Positions 34,868-43,122 are shown, counted from the first letter of the stretch. The stretch: DNA of 48,060 nucleotides from JAGNZR01 sp051648365 (GCA_051648365.1 JBOFEZ010000147.1:1-48060), one strand, 5' to 3'. The notes: generated from the sequence alone by a model not told the origin. Translations and numbers: made by a program.

Positions 34868-35816
34868 TATACCAGAAGTAGTTTGTCCAGAGCCAGTTCA
34901 GAAAGAAGGGCTTCTAGTAACTGAGTATATATCTCAAGGATTATCTGAAAATCAGGATCCTGATACTGAAATCGCTCTTTACAATAGATCTAAATCGGCT
35001 TATAAAGGGTTTAGAGCTACATCGTTCGGAATGGAAGCAGAATGGGAGCATGAGGGTTCTAACTTTAACTCACTAGCAATGGTTGCGTCAGTAGGAATGG
35101 CATATGGAGACGACTGGCAAATGGGACTTACAGGAATTAAGTTTTATGGTCTTCCGCAAAAAAGTGATGATTTTGCTTTGAGATCATCAGATGCTAGAGC
35201 TGAGCTTTGGGTTAGAAAAAACAATAAATTTGAAGGTGGAAAAAGGTTAGACCTTGGAGCAAGAGTGAGAGCTCAATCTTCTCATGATAGATGGGCTTTA
35301 AGAGTTAATCAATACGTACTTCCTTTAGGATTTACAACTTTATCAGGATGGGGATTATTAGAGTACAGAGCTATGAATGCAAAAGGTGGAGCAGACAATC
35401 TTAGATATGAAGTGATGCCTTTAAATTTCACTGTTGGACCGGTTAAATTAGGATACTATTATTATGGTGGAACAGGAATGGGAAGTAGTGACTATGAGCA
35501 CAACAGACATCAAGTTAGAGCATACTTACCTGGATATAATACTGGAAAATTCTCTTCGAATGTAGAATTAAGATATGAGTGGGAAAGAGATACTAAAAAT
35601 GTAGCGGGACAAGACCTTTACGGATTTGATAACAGAAATAAGGATGGAATCTTCGGAGGATATCTAAATGTTGCATATAAAGCTACTCCACAATTAAATC
35701 TTTACTCATACCTTGGAGTATTCGCTAATAAGTGGGATTTTGAGGAAGGAAATTCAAATGAAGGAAGAACTACTTACTATACTGACTTAGGGGTAGGATT
35801 CGGTTATACATTCTAA
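34782..35816 (+). CDS. Outer-membrane beta-barrel protein (fusobacterial porin-like, paralogue 2)
   Basis: 344 residues. The signal peptide MKKLALLLAAMTAVSAMASA is almost the same as in the neighbouring paralogue. The mature part repeats AYKGFRATSFGMEAEWE and has barrel strands such as VKLGYYYYGG and FSSNVELRYEWERD. It ends LGVGFGYTF with terminal Phe. It carries its own promoter, a GGGGAGG ribosome site and its own terminator. A tandem duplication followed by strong divergence is the simplest origin. Confidence 0.75.
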   Translation: MKKLALLLAAMTAVSAMASAKEVVAAPVVIPEVVCPEPVQKEGLLVTEYISQGLSENQDPDTEIALYNRSKSAYKGFRATSFGMEAEWEHEGSNFNSLAMVASVGMAYGDDWQMGLTGIKFYGLPQKSDDFALRSSDARAELWVRKNNKFEGGKRLDLGARVRAQSSHDRWALRVNQYVLPLGFTTLSGWGLLEYRAMNAKGGADNLRYEVMPLNFTVGPVKLGYYYYGGTGMGSSDYEHNRHQVRAYLPGYNTGKFSSNVELRYEWERDTKNVAGQDLYGFDNRNKDGIFGGYLNVAYKATPQLNLYSYLGVFANKWDFEEGNSNEGRTTYYTDLGVGFGYTF

Positions 35817-35832
35817 GAATAAAAAGATTAGG

Positions 35833-35857
35833 GCTGGAGTTATCTCCAGCTTTTTTT
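35833..35857 (+). terminator. Terminator after the second outer-membrane protein gene
   Basis: GCTGGAG (35833-35839), loop TTAT, CTCCAGC (35844-35850), then seven Ts. Confidence 0.92.
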
Positions 35858-35873
35858 ATGAAGGTGAGGAAAA

Positions 35874-36860
35874 ATGAAAAAAATAATAATGATATCTCTT
35901 TTTATTTGGGCATCTGTAACTTATTGTGAAGGAGGCTGGGGAAGAACATTTGAAAATATTGTAAGTGTAAATAATATTTTAGAAGAAAATGGAAAAGCTT
36001 ACTCAGGAGAGAAGATAAGTTTTTACGAAAGTGGAAATATAAAAAATAAGATTAATTATAGCAAAGGTATTCGTGAAGGAGAATTTAGAAGTTTTAATGA
36101 AGAGGGGAAAATTATAGCAAAAGGAAATTATAAAAAGGGAAAATTGAATGGTTTAGGGGAAATATTTTATTCCAATGGTCAGAAAAAATTTGTTATGAAT
36201 TGGGTAAATGGAAAATTACAAGGAGAAGCTTTATCTTATTATGAAAATGGGCAAGTTATGTCCCTTATAAATTATAAAAATAGTGTTTTAGAAGGAGAAT
36301 ATAAGGAATATAGTAGAGAAGGAATTCTTATGGCTGAAGAATATTATAAAGATGGAACTCCTAATGGAGATATAAAGAAATTTGATAAAAAAGGAAATAT
36401 GGTTAGTGAATTAAAGGTGGAGAAAAATTTTTTAAATGGAGTTAAAAAAACATATTATGAGAATGGTGATATAAAAAGAAAAGAGACATATAAATCTGGT
36501 ATGTTAAATGGACCTTTTGAAGTTTATGGTGAAAATAGAATTATTTTATTAGAAGGAAATTATAAAAATTCTAAGTTTGATGGAGTTGGGAAGAGTTATT
36601 ATATAAACGGAAATCTTAAATTACGTTCGTCTTGGAAAGACGGAGAACTACATGGAAAGATTATATCGTATTATGAAACTGGAGAAAAAAAGAGTGAAAG
36701 TAATTATAAGAAAGGTGTCCCTAAAGGAGAGTATCTCGAATATTCGCTGAATGGTAACATAATAGATAGAGTAACTGAGAATAATAGAAGAAAAAATTAT
36801 AAAGAAGAAAAAACTGAAAAAAAATTTGAATCAAATTCAATTATTGAAAAATGGGATTAA
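35874..36860 (+). CDS. Secreted MORN/YwqK-type repeat protein
   Basis: 328 residues with a signal peptide ending near YCEGG. About eleven imperfect repeats of 20-24 residues follow, of the pattern YYENGxxKxxxxYKxGxLxGxxxxY (for example YENGQVMSLINYKN, YETGEKKSESNYKKG). This is the MORN_2/YwqK class common in fusobacterial genomes, often annotated as an antitoxin without evidence; here there is no toxin partner. Such repeats make elongated beta hairpin arrays. A periplasmic or surface location is likely. GGTGAGG precedes the ATG. It lies among outer-membrane genes and has a terminator before it. Confidence 0.8.
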   Translation: MKKIIMISLFIWASVTYCEGGWGRTFENIVSVNNILEENGKAYSGEKISFYESGNIKNKINYSKGIREGEFRSFNEEGKIIAKGNYKKGKLNGLGEIFYSNGQKKFVMNWVNGKLQGEALSYYENGQVMSLINYKNSVLEGEYKEYSREGILMAEEYYKDGTPNGDIKKFDKKGNMVSELKVEKNFLNGVKKTYYENGDIKRKETYKSGMLNGPFEVYGENRIILLEGNYKNSKFDGVGKSYYINGNLKLRSSWKDGELHGKIISYYETGEKKSESNYKKGVPKGEYLEYSLNGNIIDRVTENNRRKNYKEEKTEKKFESNSIIEKWD

Positions 36861-36882
36861 AAAAATGTAGAGAACTCAAAAA

Positions 36883-37320
36883 TTATTCTTCATTTGACAA
36901 GGGTTGCATAGGGGTAGTAGGAATAATCTCTGATGAGTTTATAATAGTGCATCCAGCTGATCCTTGAAAACATAAAACTTCTTGAGCACAGGCTTCGAAA
37001 TTGTTGGGAGAATTTAAAGAACAAGTTCCGATTTCAATTAAACAAGTGTCATAATGAACAGCTGTATCACAATGCGATTTTGCACTTATACACTCGGGAT
37101 TATCGAGAGGGCATTCTGGAGCTGATCGTTCCCTTGAAAGTTGAAATAAAAGTTGCTTTGTACACTGATCTTTATCTTGTGATAGTTGACAATAAGAAAT
37201 TATTTTCAGACACTCTTTGTCATCAAGAGAACAAGTTGCTTCTGTTTTCACAGAAGAAGAAGAACAACCAAAAATAGTTAAGCAAAGTATTAATGAAGTG
37301 AGGAAAGAAGAAAATTTCAT
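36883..37320 (-). CDS. Cysteine-rich repeat lipoprotein of unknown function
   Basis: 145 residues. The signal ends LTIFGCSSSS with a lipobox, so Cys 19 is likely lipidated. Twelve further Cys lie at 30, 37, 44, 53, then 70, 77, 84, 93, then 100, 111, 117, 124. The first two groups have identical C-x6-C-x6-C-x8-C spacing and similar text (C.LD..EC), and the third is a degenerate copy. This looks like tandem disulfide or metal domains outside the cytosol. I do not recognise a family. GGAGG sits before the ATG, and it has its own promoter, divergent from the FomA-like gene. Its 3' end lies 22 bases from the MORN-type gene. Confidence 0.75.
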   Translation of the reverse strand: MKFSSFLTSLILCLTIFGCSSSSVKTEATCSLDDKECLKIISYCQLSQDKDQCTKQLLFQLSRERSAPECPLDNPECISAKSHCDTAVHYDTCLIEIGTCSLNSPNNFEACAQEVLCFQGSAGCTIINSSEIIPTTPMQPLSNEE

Positions 37321-37362
37321 AGAGACCTCCGACTAAAGAATAGGAATTAACTAATATAGAAA

Positions 37363-37391
37363 AGTATACATTTAAAAATTTTAAAAATCAA
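37363..37391 (-). promoter_or_regulatory. Promoter of the Cys-rich lipoprotein gene
   Basis: On the minus strand TTGATT (37386-37391), a 17-base spacer and TATACT (37363-37368), about 40 bases before the start codon at 37,320. Confidence 0.75.
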
Positions 37392-37441
37392 CAGTAGTTA
37401 TAAAAATTTAAAAGAAAGTAAAAAAGGATTTTTTTAAATTT

Positions 37442-37485
37442 CCCAGTATTAAATTGTGAAACAAAAATTGTTTTTTAATATTGGG
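37442..37485 (+). promoter_or_regulatory. Hairpin that pairs with the ribosome site of the FomA-like gene
   Basis: CCCAGTATTAAA (37442-37453) pairs with TTTAATATTGGG (37474-37485) as a 12-bp stem with one G-T pair. The 3' arm includes the first three Gs of the ribosome site GGGAGG (37483-37488), which lies eight bases before ATG 37496. When formed, it would partly block initiation; a temperature- or RNA-controlled switch is possible. A clear promoter for this gene was not found in the 100 bases upstream. Confidence 0.6.
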
Positions 37486-37495
37486 AGGAAAAAAT

Positions 37496-38578
37496 ATGAA
37501 AAAAATAGCTTTAGTACTGGCGTCATTATTGGCAGTTTCAACTTTATCATCTGCTAAAGAGGTCGTAGCACAACCTGAAATTGTTGCAGAACCCGAAGTT
37601 GTAGTAGTGGCGTATGAACCAGCATGGAGACCTTCAGGATATGTTGACTTAGGGTATCGATATTACGGAAATGATGAGTACGACTCAGCTGATTTTGGAA
37701 GAGTTCAGATGCAAGGGAAATTTAATTTCACCCAAAAAGATAGAGTGGAATACAGGTTCAGAAGATACAACTCTTATCAGACTATGAATCATCAGAACAA
37801 TTTGGATGATGATCAAAGAATAGGATCTTTCGGAGATGCTTCTCAAGCAAGAATAAGATATTTTTACAATAATGGTCCTATAGGAGATAGTAAAATAAAT
37901 CTTACTCAGAGATTACAGTATGAAAATATTCAGTCTTTAGGACAGGTGACGAGCAATTTCGACAATGATGGAAACCCTTTAGGAACTCTTGGAGAAAAAT
38001 CTCAGGATATGGAGTATAGATTGATATTTGAGTTTGCACAATATATGAATTGGACTCCTGAATGGTTTAAAAATACAAGTGCAACAGTTCAGCCTTATAT
38101 TTATTATGAGTGGGATGATTCAGATTCTTCAAATGTCAAAGTTTATGGAATGCAGTTAGGAACGACATTTGAGTTGCCTGCTGGTTTCAGCTTTGAATTT
38201 AATTTGTATCCAGGGTATGCAGACTATAATCAAAGATCTTCAGAATGGATAATGGCATATGAAGCTTATCTTTATTATGAATATGACCTATATGCTGATG
38301 GACCATATTCTTTAGATTTTAAATTTGAAGGTGGTATGGATCCATATGTGTTCAATTCTAATAGTAGTTTTAGAGAAGTTTTCTCTAAATCGGGAGATGC
38401 ATCCTATGAAGCATATGCCCTACCAAGTTTAGAGGTATCATATAGAAGAACTGAAAACATGAAACTTTATCTAGGAATTGCAGGAGAGTACAGAAACTGG
38501 AGAGAGATTGATAAAACAAGTGCTAGAAAATGGTCTTGGATGCCTCAAGCTTATGCAGGGCTGAGATTAGATTTTTAA
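37496..38578 (+). CDS. fomA: FomA-type major outer-membrane porin
   Basis: 360 residues from ATG 37496; an in-frame TTG at 37481 overlaps the ribosome site and is rejected. Signal peptide MKKIALVLASLLAVSTLSSA, then a Pro/Val linker and EPAWRPSGYVDLGYRYYG, the FomA-type N-terminal strand. Barrel strands follow (RVEYRFRRYNSY, ARIRYFYNNGPIG, SMEYRLIFEF). It ends KWSWMPQAYAGLRLDF with terminal Phe. FomA forms trimeric voltage-dependent pores and is the main outer-membrane protein in Fusobacterium. The symbol is given by resemblance to FomA. Confidence 0.85.
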   Translation: MKKIALVLASLLAVSTLSSAKEVVAQPEIVAEPEVVVVAYEPAWRPSGYVDLGYRYYGNDEYDSADFGRVQMQGKFNFTQKDRVEYRFRRYNSYQTMNHQNNLDDDQRIGSFGDASQARIRYFYNNGPIGDSKINLTQRLQYENIQSLGQVTSNFDNDGNPLGTLGEKSQDMEYRLIFEFAQYMNWTPEWFKNTSATVQPYIYYEWDDSDSSNVKVYGMQLGTTFELPAGFSFEFNLYPGYADYNQRSSEWIMAYEAYLYYEYDLYADGPYSLDFKFEGGMDPYVFNSNSSFREVFSKSGDASYEAYALPSLEVSYRRTENMKLYLGIAGEYRNWREIDKTSARKWSWMPQAYAGLRLDF

Positions 38579-38597
38579 AAAATATTTTTCAAATAAA

Positions 38598-38630
38598 AGA
38601 TCCCAGAAAATTTATCTGGGATCTTTTTTG
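38598..38630. terminator. Terminator between the FomA-like and DUF308-like genes (bidirectional)
   Basis: AGATCCCAGA (38598-38607) pairs with TCTGGGATCT (38615-38624), with Ts on the plus strand after it and As before it. It can serve both convergent genes. Confidence 0.88.
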
Positions 38631-38635
38631 ATTGG

Positions 38636-39217
38636 TTAGTTTTCAGTAGAAGAACTCTCTTCAGATTTGGATTTTCTGTAGTGATCTAGAATAGGATAGG
38701 AAATAAAGTTGATTCCTAAAAAAAGGATATACCAACCAAATACCATTGCTGTTCTTCCATTGATTACAGGAAGTATAATAGTCAGAGCTCCAATCAGAAA
38801 TAGGAAAAGTCCTTTAATGAAAACTACTCCTCTCAAGAAGTTGGATGATTTTTCAGGATTGGAGTTGATCTCTTTGTTTCCTACAATAAGGATGATTCCT
38901 TTAATACTCAAAAATCCTCCAATTGCTAGGTTCACTATAATATCCTTATTTTGAAAATTCAGAAAAAATATCATGATAGCCAGAGTGATTTCTCCAAGTG
39001 TTCCAAGTAATACCATTTTCCAGTTGAAATAATCATTCTCTTTTTTTAGGATCATAAAAATATGGTCTAGAGCAGATACCAACATAATACCTCCTATTAT
39101 TACTTCAGCTCTTTTTATAAAAAATCCCGTTTCTAAAATTCCTAAGACACCGATTAAAATGGCTCCAAGACCTAAAACGTATCTCAAAACTGTAGATATA
39201 TCATTTTTGCTTTCCAT
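38636..39217 (-). CDS. DUF308/HdeD-like membrane protein
   Basis: 193 residues from ATG 39215-39217, with GAGGTG just before it; the GTG six bases upstream is part of that site. About six membrane helices (GAILIGVLGILE, VIIGGIMLVSALDHIFMIL, MVLLGTLGEITLAIMIFF, GGFLSIKGIILIVG, FIKGLFLFLIGALTIILP, YILFLGINFISYPIL) with short loops and a charged C-tail. This matches the HdeD/DUF308 family of small membrane proteins, whose function is mostly unknown beyond acid resistance in enteric bacteria. It is convergent with the FomA-like gene. Confidence 0.65.
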   Translation of the reverse strand: MESKNDISTVLRYVLGLGAILIGVLGILETGFFIKRAEVIIGGIMLVSALDHIFMILKKENDYFNWKMVLLGTLGEITLAIMIFFLNFQNKDIIVNLAIGGFLSIKGIILIVGNKEINSNPEKSSNFLRGVVFIKGLFLFLIGALTIILPVINGRTAMVFGWYILFLGINFISYPILDHYRKSKSEESSSTEN

Positions 39218-39325
39218 AAACACCTCTTTATAAAATATAATTACATCTTACCTATTATACAATAGAAAATCAAAAATAAAAAAATTTTTTAAACTTTTTC
39301 GAAACTTTTGCCGTCTAAATACTGT

Positions 39326-39428
39326 AATTGAAAAAATAAATTTCTCCCCTGAAATAATTTTTTCATAATATATTTTCTCCCCAAGATAAATATATAAAAA
39401 AAGCTCGGAAATTTTTCCGGGCTTTTTT
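39326..39428 (+). ncRNA. Candidate small RNA with two C-rich loops (envelope regulator type)
   Basis: An intrinsic terminator (AGCTCGGAA 39402-39410, TTCCGGGCT 39415-39423, Ts to 39428) lies where no plus-strand gene ends. Before it are two hairpins. The first is TGAAAAAAT (39329-39337) with ATTTTTTCA (39357-39365), inside which ATTTC/GAAAT closes a loop TCCCCT. The second is ATATATTT (39368-39375) with AAATATAT (39388-39395), with CTCCCC (39377-39382) in its loop. CTCCCC also occurs at 39344-39349. Upstream, AAACTT (39291-39296) and TCTAAA (39314-39319) 17 bases apart resemble an ECF (sigma-E type) promoter. CTCCCC is complementary to GGGGAG ribosome sites of nearby envelope genes. The reading as a regulatory RNA is inference. 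Confidence 0.65.
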
Positions 39429-39499
39429 CTTTTTGCAGTTGTTTTTAGATGTAAACCATGTTAATGTAAGGTTAAGAGATATCAAAGAAAGGGGAGACT

Positions 39500-41128
39500 A
39501 TGAAAAGAAAATTTTTTTTATTGGGATTTATATATTTTTTTGCATTTTTTTCAGCTTTGACCTACGGAATTCCAAAAAGCTACAAAGAACCTAAAGAGAT
39601 GATGAGAACCACTTGGGTTGCTAGTGTGGAAAATCTCCATTACCCTAAAAAAATTAATGGAAAAATAAGAAATACCCTTCCGGAACTCAAAAAAGATTGG
39701 CTCGAAATATTGGATAAACATGAAGAGCTAAATTTTAATACAGTTATTTTTCAAGTAAGTCCTACTCTGGATGCTTTATACTATTCGAAGCATAGACCAT
39801 GGTCTCATGTGATTTCTGGGACACAGGGAGTTGTTCCTGACTGGGCAAAAAATTTCAATCTTTTGGAATGGATGATAGATGAAACTCATAAACGTGGCAT
39901 GGAGTTCCATGCATGGTTTAATCCTTATAGAGTAACTCATAAGCCTTTTGGAAATGGAACTTTTGGAAAAGAGATTTTAAAGCTTTCAAAAAATAACTTT
40001 GCTAGAAAAAATCCGGAATTGGTTTATATTTTTGACAAAAAACTTTATTTGGATCCAGGAAGAAAAGAAACAAGAAAGCATGTGGCAGATGTGATTACAG
40101 AATTTCTTGAAAAATATGATGTGGATGCAATTCATTTTGATGATTATTTTTATCCTTATAAGGTGACAAGGGATGGAAAAACAATACATTTTGGTGATAA
40201 AAATGAGGATTTGAAAACTTTTCAGAAAGATAGAAGAGGATTCAAACAAAATGAGATAAAAGAATGGAGAAGAGATAATAACAATCTTATGGTAAAACAG
40301 ATAAAAGATGTGATAGATAGCCATAATATAAAAAATAAGAGAGCTGTTCAGTGGGGAATAAGTCCTTTTGGTATTTGGGAGCACAAGAATGACAATCCTT
40401 TGGGAAGTCAAACTCCTATAACGTCTACCTCATCTAATAGAGATATATATGCCGATACAAAAAAATGGATTGAAAACGAGGAAATTGACTATATAATTCC
40501 TCAGATATACTGGGAATTCACTCAGAATGCAGCTCCTTATGGAGAACTGGCAAAGTGGTGGAACGGAATTTCTGAAGGGAAACGTACTCACCTTTATATA
40601 GGACATGGAAATTATAAGCATATGATGAGTGCAGCCAGGGTAAAAGCCTGGTCAGATCCAGAAGAGATAGGAAAACAGCTGAAGTTCAATACGGAATATC
40701 AAAATATAAAAGGAAGTGCTTTTTTTGGATATAGCAGTCTTCTTAAAAATGAAAAACCAGGAAACAATCCAGGAGCTATAGCTCAGAACAAACATATAGA
40801 TATATTAAAAAAATATTATTTCACTAAAAAAGTTCTTGTTCCTGGAAAGTTGTGGTTAGACAAACAGCCGACTCAAAATCTAAAAAATATAAGAAAAGAA
40901 AAGATAGTTGGTGGGACACGTATTACTTTCAATGATAATCTTGAAAATGATACTAGATTTTATGTTGTCTATTCAGGAGATGAGATTTTAAAAGTAGTGG
41001 GAAGAAATAAAAATTCTCCAAACCAGAAAATAGATATAAAATCAGAAAAGTTAAAAGGGGAAAAAATTACAGGGATATCAATTAAGGATAGAGCTGGAAT
41101 AGAAACAAAAATTATACCTGTAAAATAA
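39500..41128 (+). CDS. Family 10-like glycosyl hydrolase (GHL10/YngK type), exported
   Basis: 542 residues. A signal peptide (about residues 1-23) is followed by MRTTWVASVENLHYP, LNFNTVIFQVSPTLDALYYSKHRPW, ERGMEFHAWFNPYRV-type text (HKRGMEFHAWFNPYRVTHK), and YLDPGRKETRKHVADVITEFLEKYDVDAIHFDDYFYP. These are the (beta/alpha)8 motifs of the GHL10 group (YngK-like), which acts on cell-wall or surface glycans. A candidate acid is the Asp pair in HFDDYF. IIPQIYWEF comes near the end of the barrel, and a beta-rich C-terminal domain starts near residue 440. Ribosome site GGGGAG (39491-39496). Confidence 0.85.
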   Translation: MKRKFFLLGFIYFFAFFSALTYGIPKSYKEPKEMMRTTWVASVENLHYPKKINGKIRNTLPELKKDWLEILDKHEELNFNTVIFQVSPTLDALYYSKHRPWSHVISGTQGVVPDWAKNFNLLEWMIDETHKRGMEFHAWFNPYRVTHKPFGNGTFGKEILKLSKNNFARKNPELVYIFDKKLYLDPGRKETRKHVADVITEFLEKYDVDAIHFDDYFYPYKVTRDGKTIHFGDKNEDLKTFQKDRRGFKQNEIKEWRRDNNNLMVKQIKDVIDSHNIKNKRAVQWGISPFGIWEHKNDNPLGSQTPITSTSSNRDIYADTKKWIENEEIDYIIPQIYWEFTQNAAPYGELAKWWNGISEGKRTHLYIGHGNYKHMMSAARVKAWSDPEEIGKQLKFNTEYQNIKGSAFFGYSSLLKNEKPGNNPGAIAQNKHIDILKKYYFTKKVLVPGKLWLDKQPTQNLKNIRKEKIVGGTRITFNDNLENDTRFYVVYSGDEILKVVGRNKNSPNQKIDIKSEKLKGEKITGISIKDRAGIETKIIPVK

Positions 41129-41135
41129 AAAAATT

Positions 41136-41165
41136 AAAAAGTCTGGAATTTTCTAGACTTTTTTC
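41136..41165 (+). terminator. Terminator after the GHL10-type gene
   Basis: AAAAAGTCTGGA pairs with TCTAGACTTTTT (one G-T pair) around loop ATTT and ends in Ts before CTTTG. Confidence 0.82.
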
Positions 41166-41197
41166 TTTGAGGTTGTTTTTAAAATTGGAGGAAATCT

Positions 41198-41839
41198 ATG
41201 ACAAAAAAAGATAAAGTAAAAAATATAATAAACGTTCTTCATAAAAAATTTGGAGATCCAAAATGTGCTCTGAATTATAAAACATCTTTTGAACTCTTGG
41301 TAGCTGTAATACTCTCGGCTCAATGTACAGATATAAGGGTAAATATAGTCACGGAAGCCATGTTTGAAAAAGTTAATACTCCTGAGGGTTTCGCTGAGAT
41401 GCCTTTGAAGGAGATAGAAGAACTGGTTAGAAGTACAGGGTTTTATAGAAATAAAGCCAAAAATATAAAGTTGTGTAGTCAGAAGATTTTAGAAAAATAT
41501 GCAGGAGAAGTTCCTAAAGGAATGGATGAACTCACAGATTTGGCAGGAGTAGGAAGAAAAACAGCCAATGTAGTAAGAGGTGAAATATGGGGATTGGCAG
41601 AAGGAATAACAGTGGATACCCATGTGAGGAGACTCACTAATTTAATAGGGCTCGTGAAAAATCAAGACCCATTGAAAATAGAAAAAGAACTTATGAAGAT
41701 AGTTCCTAAGCGGGATTGGATAGATTTTTCCCATTATCTTATTCTTCATGGGAGAGACAAGTGTATAGCGAGAAGACCTCGGTGTAAAGAGTGTGAGATT
41801 AGAGAGTTTTGTGACTATGGATTGGAGAATAATTCTTGA
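41198..41839 (+). CDS. nth: Endonuclease III (DNA glycosylase/AP lyase)
   Basis: 213 residues. LLVAVILSAQCTDIRVN starts the domain. The helix-hairpin-helix LTDLAGVGRKTANVVRGEIWG supplies the catalytic Lys, and GITVDTHVRRLTNLIGL the Asp. The [4Fe-4S] site is C-x6-C-x2-C-x5-C (CIARRPRCKECEIREFC) at the C-terminus. It removes oxidised pyrimidines from DNA. It is followed 92 bases later by nifS, whose product supplies Fe-S clusters. The stop TGA overlaps the first copy of a 13-base repeat (41,828-41,840). Confidence 0.96.
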   Translation: MTKKDKVKNIINVLHKKFGDPKCALNYKTSFELLVAVILSAQCTDIRVNIVTEAMFEKVNTPEGFAEMPLKEIEELVRSTGFYRNKAKNIKLCSQKILEKYAGEVPKGMDELTDLAGVGRKTANVVRGEIWGLAEGITVDTHVRRLTNLIGLVKNQDPLKIEKELMKIVPKRDWIDFSHYLILHGRDKCIARRPRCKECEIREFCDYGLENNS

Positions 41840-41890
41840 CTGAAAAAATAGAAAATAATTCTTGACACTACAAATAAAGAATGATATAAA
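41828..41890 (+). promoter_or_regulatory. Promoter of nifS-nifU with a 13-base direct repeat
   Basis: TTGACA (41862-41867), a 17-base spacer and TATAAA (41885-41890). The sequence AATAATTCTTGAC occurs twice, at 41,828-41,840 (over the nth stop) and at 41,854-41,866 (including the -35), a period of 26 bases. Confidence 0.75.
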
Positions 41891-41931
41891 CTATGTATAA
41901 GGTTTAAAAAAAATTAGGGAGGGTTACACTT

Positions 41932-43101
41932 ATGAGAGTATACCTGGATAATAATGCAACAACGAAATTAGATAGAGACGTCTTAGACGCTATGATACCA
42001 TATATGACAGAGGTGTATGGAAATGCATCGAGTCACCACAGTTTCGGAAGAGAAGCTGGAAAAGCTATGACAGAATCTAGAGAGAAAATAGCAGCAATTT
42101 TAGGAGTAGAACCTATTGAGATAATTTTTACCGGTTCAGGAGTAGAGGCAGATAACCTTGCTATAAGAGGAATAGCCAAATCGTATAAAAACAGAGGAAA
42201 TCATATTATTACATCTTCTATAGAGCATCCTGGAGTAAAAGAAACTTTTACAGATCTTAAGAAGGAAGGTTTTGTAGTAACGACTCTTCCTGTAGATAAA
42301 AACGGAGTAGTTTCTTTAGATGCACTGAGGGAAGCTATAACAGAGGAAACTATACTTATCTCTGTCATGCATGCTAACAATGAAACTGGAACAATCCAGC
42401 CTGTAGAAGAGATAGGAAAAATAGCCAAAGAGCATAAAATTCTATTCCATGTAGATGCAGTTCAGACCATGGGAAAAATTCCTGTGGATCCAAAAGCTAT
42501 AGGAGCAGATCTTTTAGTATTTTCTGCTCATAAGTTCCATGGACCTAAAGGCATAGGGGCACTATACTTGAGAAATGGAGTTAGGCTTGGAAAAACAATA
42601 ACAGGTGGAGGACAAGAGAGAAAACTTAGACCTGGTACTTCCAATGTTGCAGGTATGGTGGGAATGGCAAAAGCTCTCCAAAATGCTGTGACCAATATGG
42701 ATGAAAATATAAAGCATGAAGAATCTCTTAGAAACTATTTTGAAGAGCAACTTCTTCAAAAACTTCCTGAGATAGTTATTAATGCAAAAGAAACAAAAAG
42801 ACTTCCTGGAACTTCAAGTGTTCAATTCAGATATTTGGAAGGAGAATCGATACTGCTGTCTTTGGACTACAAAGGAATAGGTGTAAGTTCAGGATCGGCA
42901 TGTTCTTCAGATGAACTTCAGGCTTCTCACGTACTTCTTGCTATGGGTATTCCTGTGGAATTTGCACATGGAACAATCAGATTCAGCCTTGGAAAAGATA
43001 ATACAAAGGAAGAGATAGATTATACAATAGATGTAGTGGTAGAAGTAATTAACAAACTTAGGACGATCTCTCCTCTTTGGAATGAGTTCAGTCAAAAATA
43101 A
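41932..43101 (+). CDS. nifS: Cysteine desulfurase, NifS type
   Basis: 389 residues. It starts RVYLDNNATTKLDRDVLDAM, typical of NifS rather than SufS. IIFTGSGVEADNLAIRG and HANNETGTIQPVEEIG follow. The PLP Lys is in SAHKFHGPKGIG, and the sulfur-carrying Cys in SSGSACSSDELQASHVL. It moves sulfur from cysteine to the scaffold protein. The nifU-like gene follows after 21 bases, so the two form a minimal cluster-assembly operon with no iscA, hscAB or iscR here. Confidence 0.95.
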   Translation: MRVYLDNNATTKLDRDVLDAMIPYMTEVYGNASSHHSFGREAGKAMTESREKIAAILGVEPIEIIFTGSGVEADNLAIRGIAKSYKNRGNHIITSSIEHPGVKETFTDLKKEGFVVTTLPVDKNGVVSLDALREAITEETILISVMHANNETGTIQPVEEIGKIAKEHKILFHVDAVQTMGKIPVDPKAIGADLLVFSAHKFHGPKGIGALYLRNGVRLGKTITGGGQERKLRPGTSNVAGMVGMAKALQNAVTNMDENIKHEESLRNYFEEQLLQKLPEIVINAKETKRLPGTSSVQFRYLEGESILLSLDYKGIGVSSGSACSSDELQASHVLLAMGIPVEFAHGTIRFSLGKDNTKEEIDYTIDVVVEVINKLRTISPLWNEFSQK

Positions 43102-43122
43102 GAAAGAGAGGATGAGAAAATT

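Noticed and set aside
37080..37277. 65-residue open frame opposite the Cys-rich lipoprotein
   Set aside because: The minus-strand gene has a signal peptide, lipobox, ribosome site and promoter; the plus-strand frame has none.
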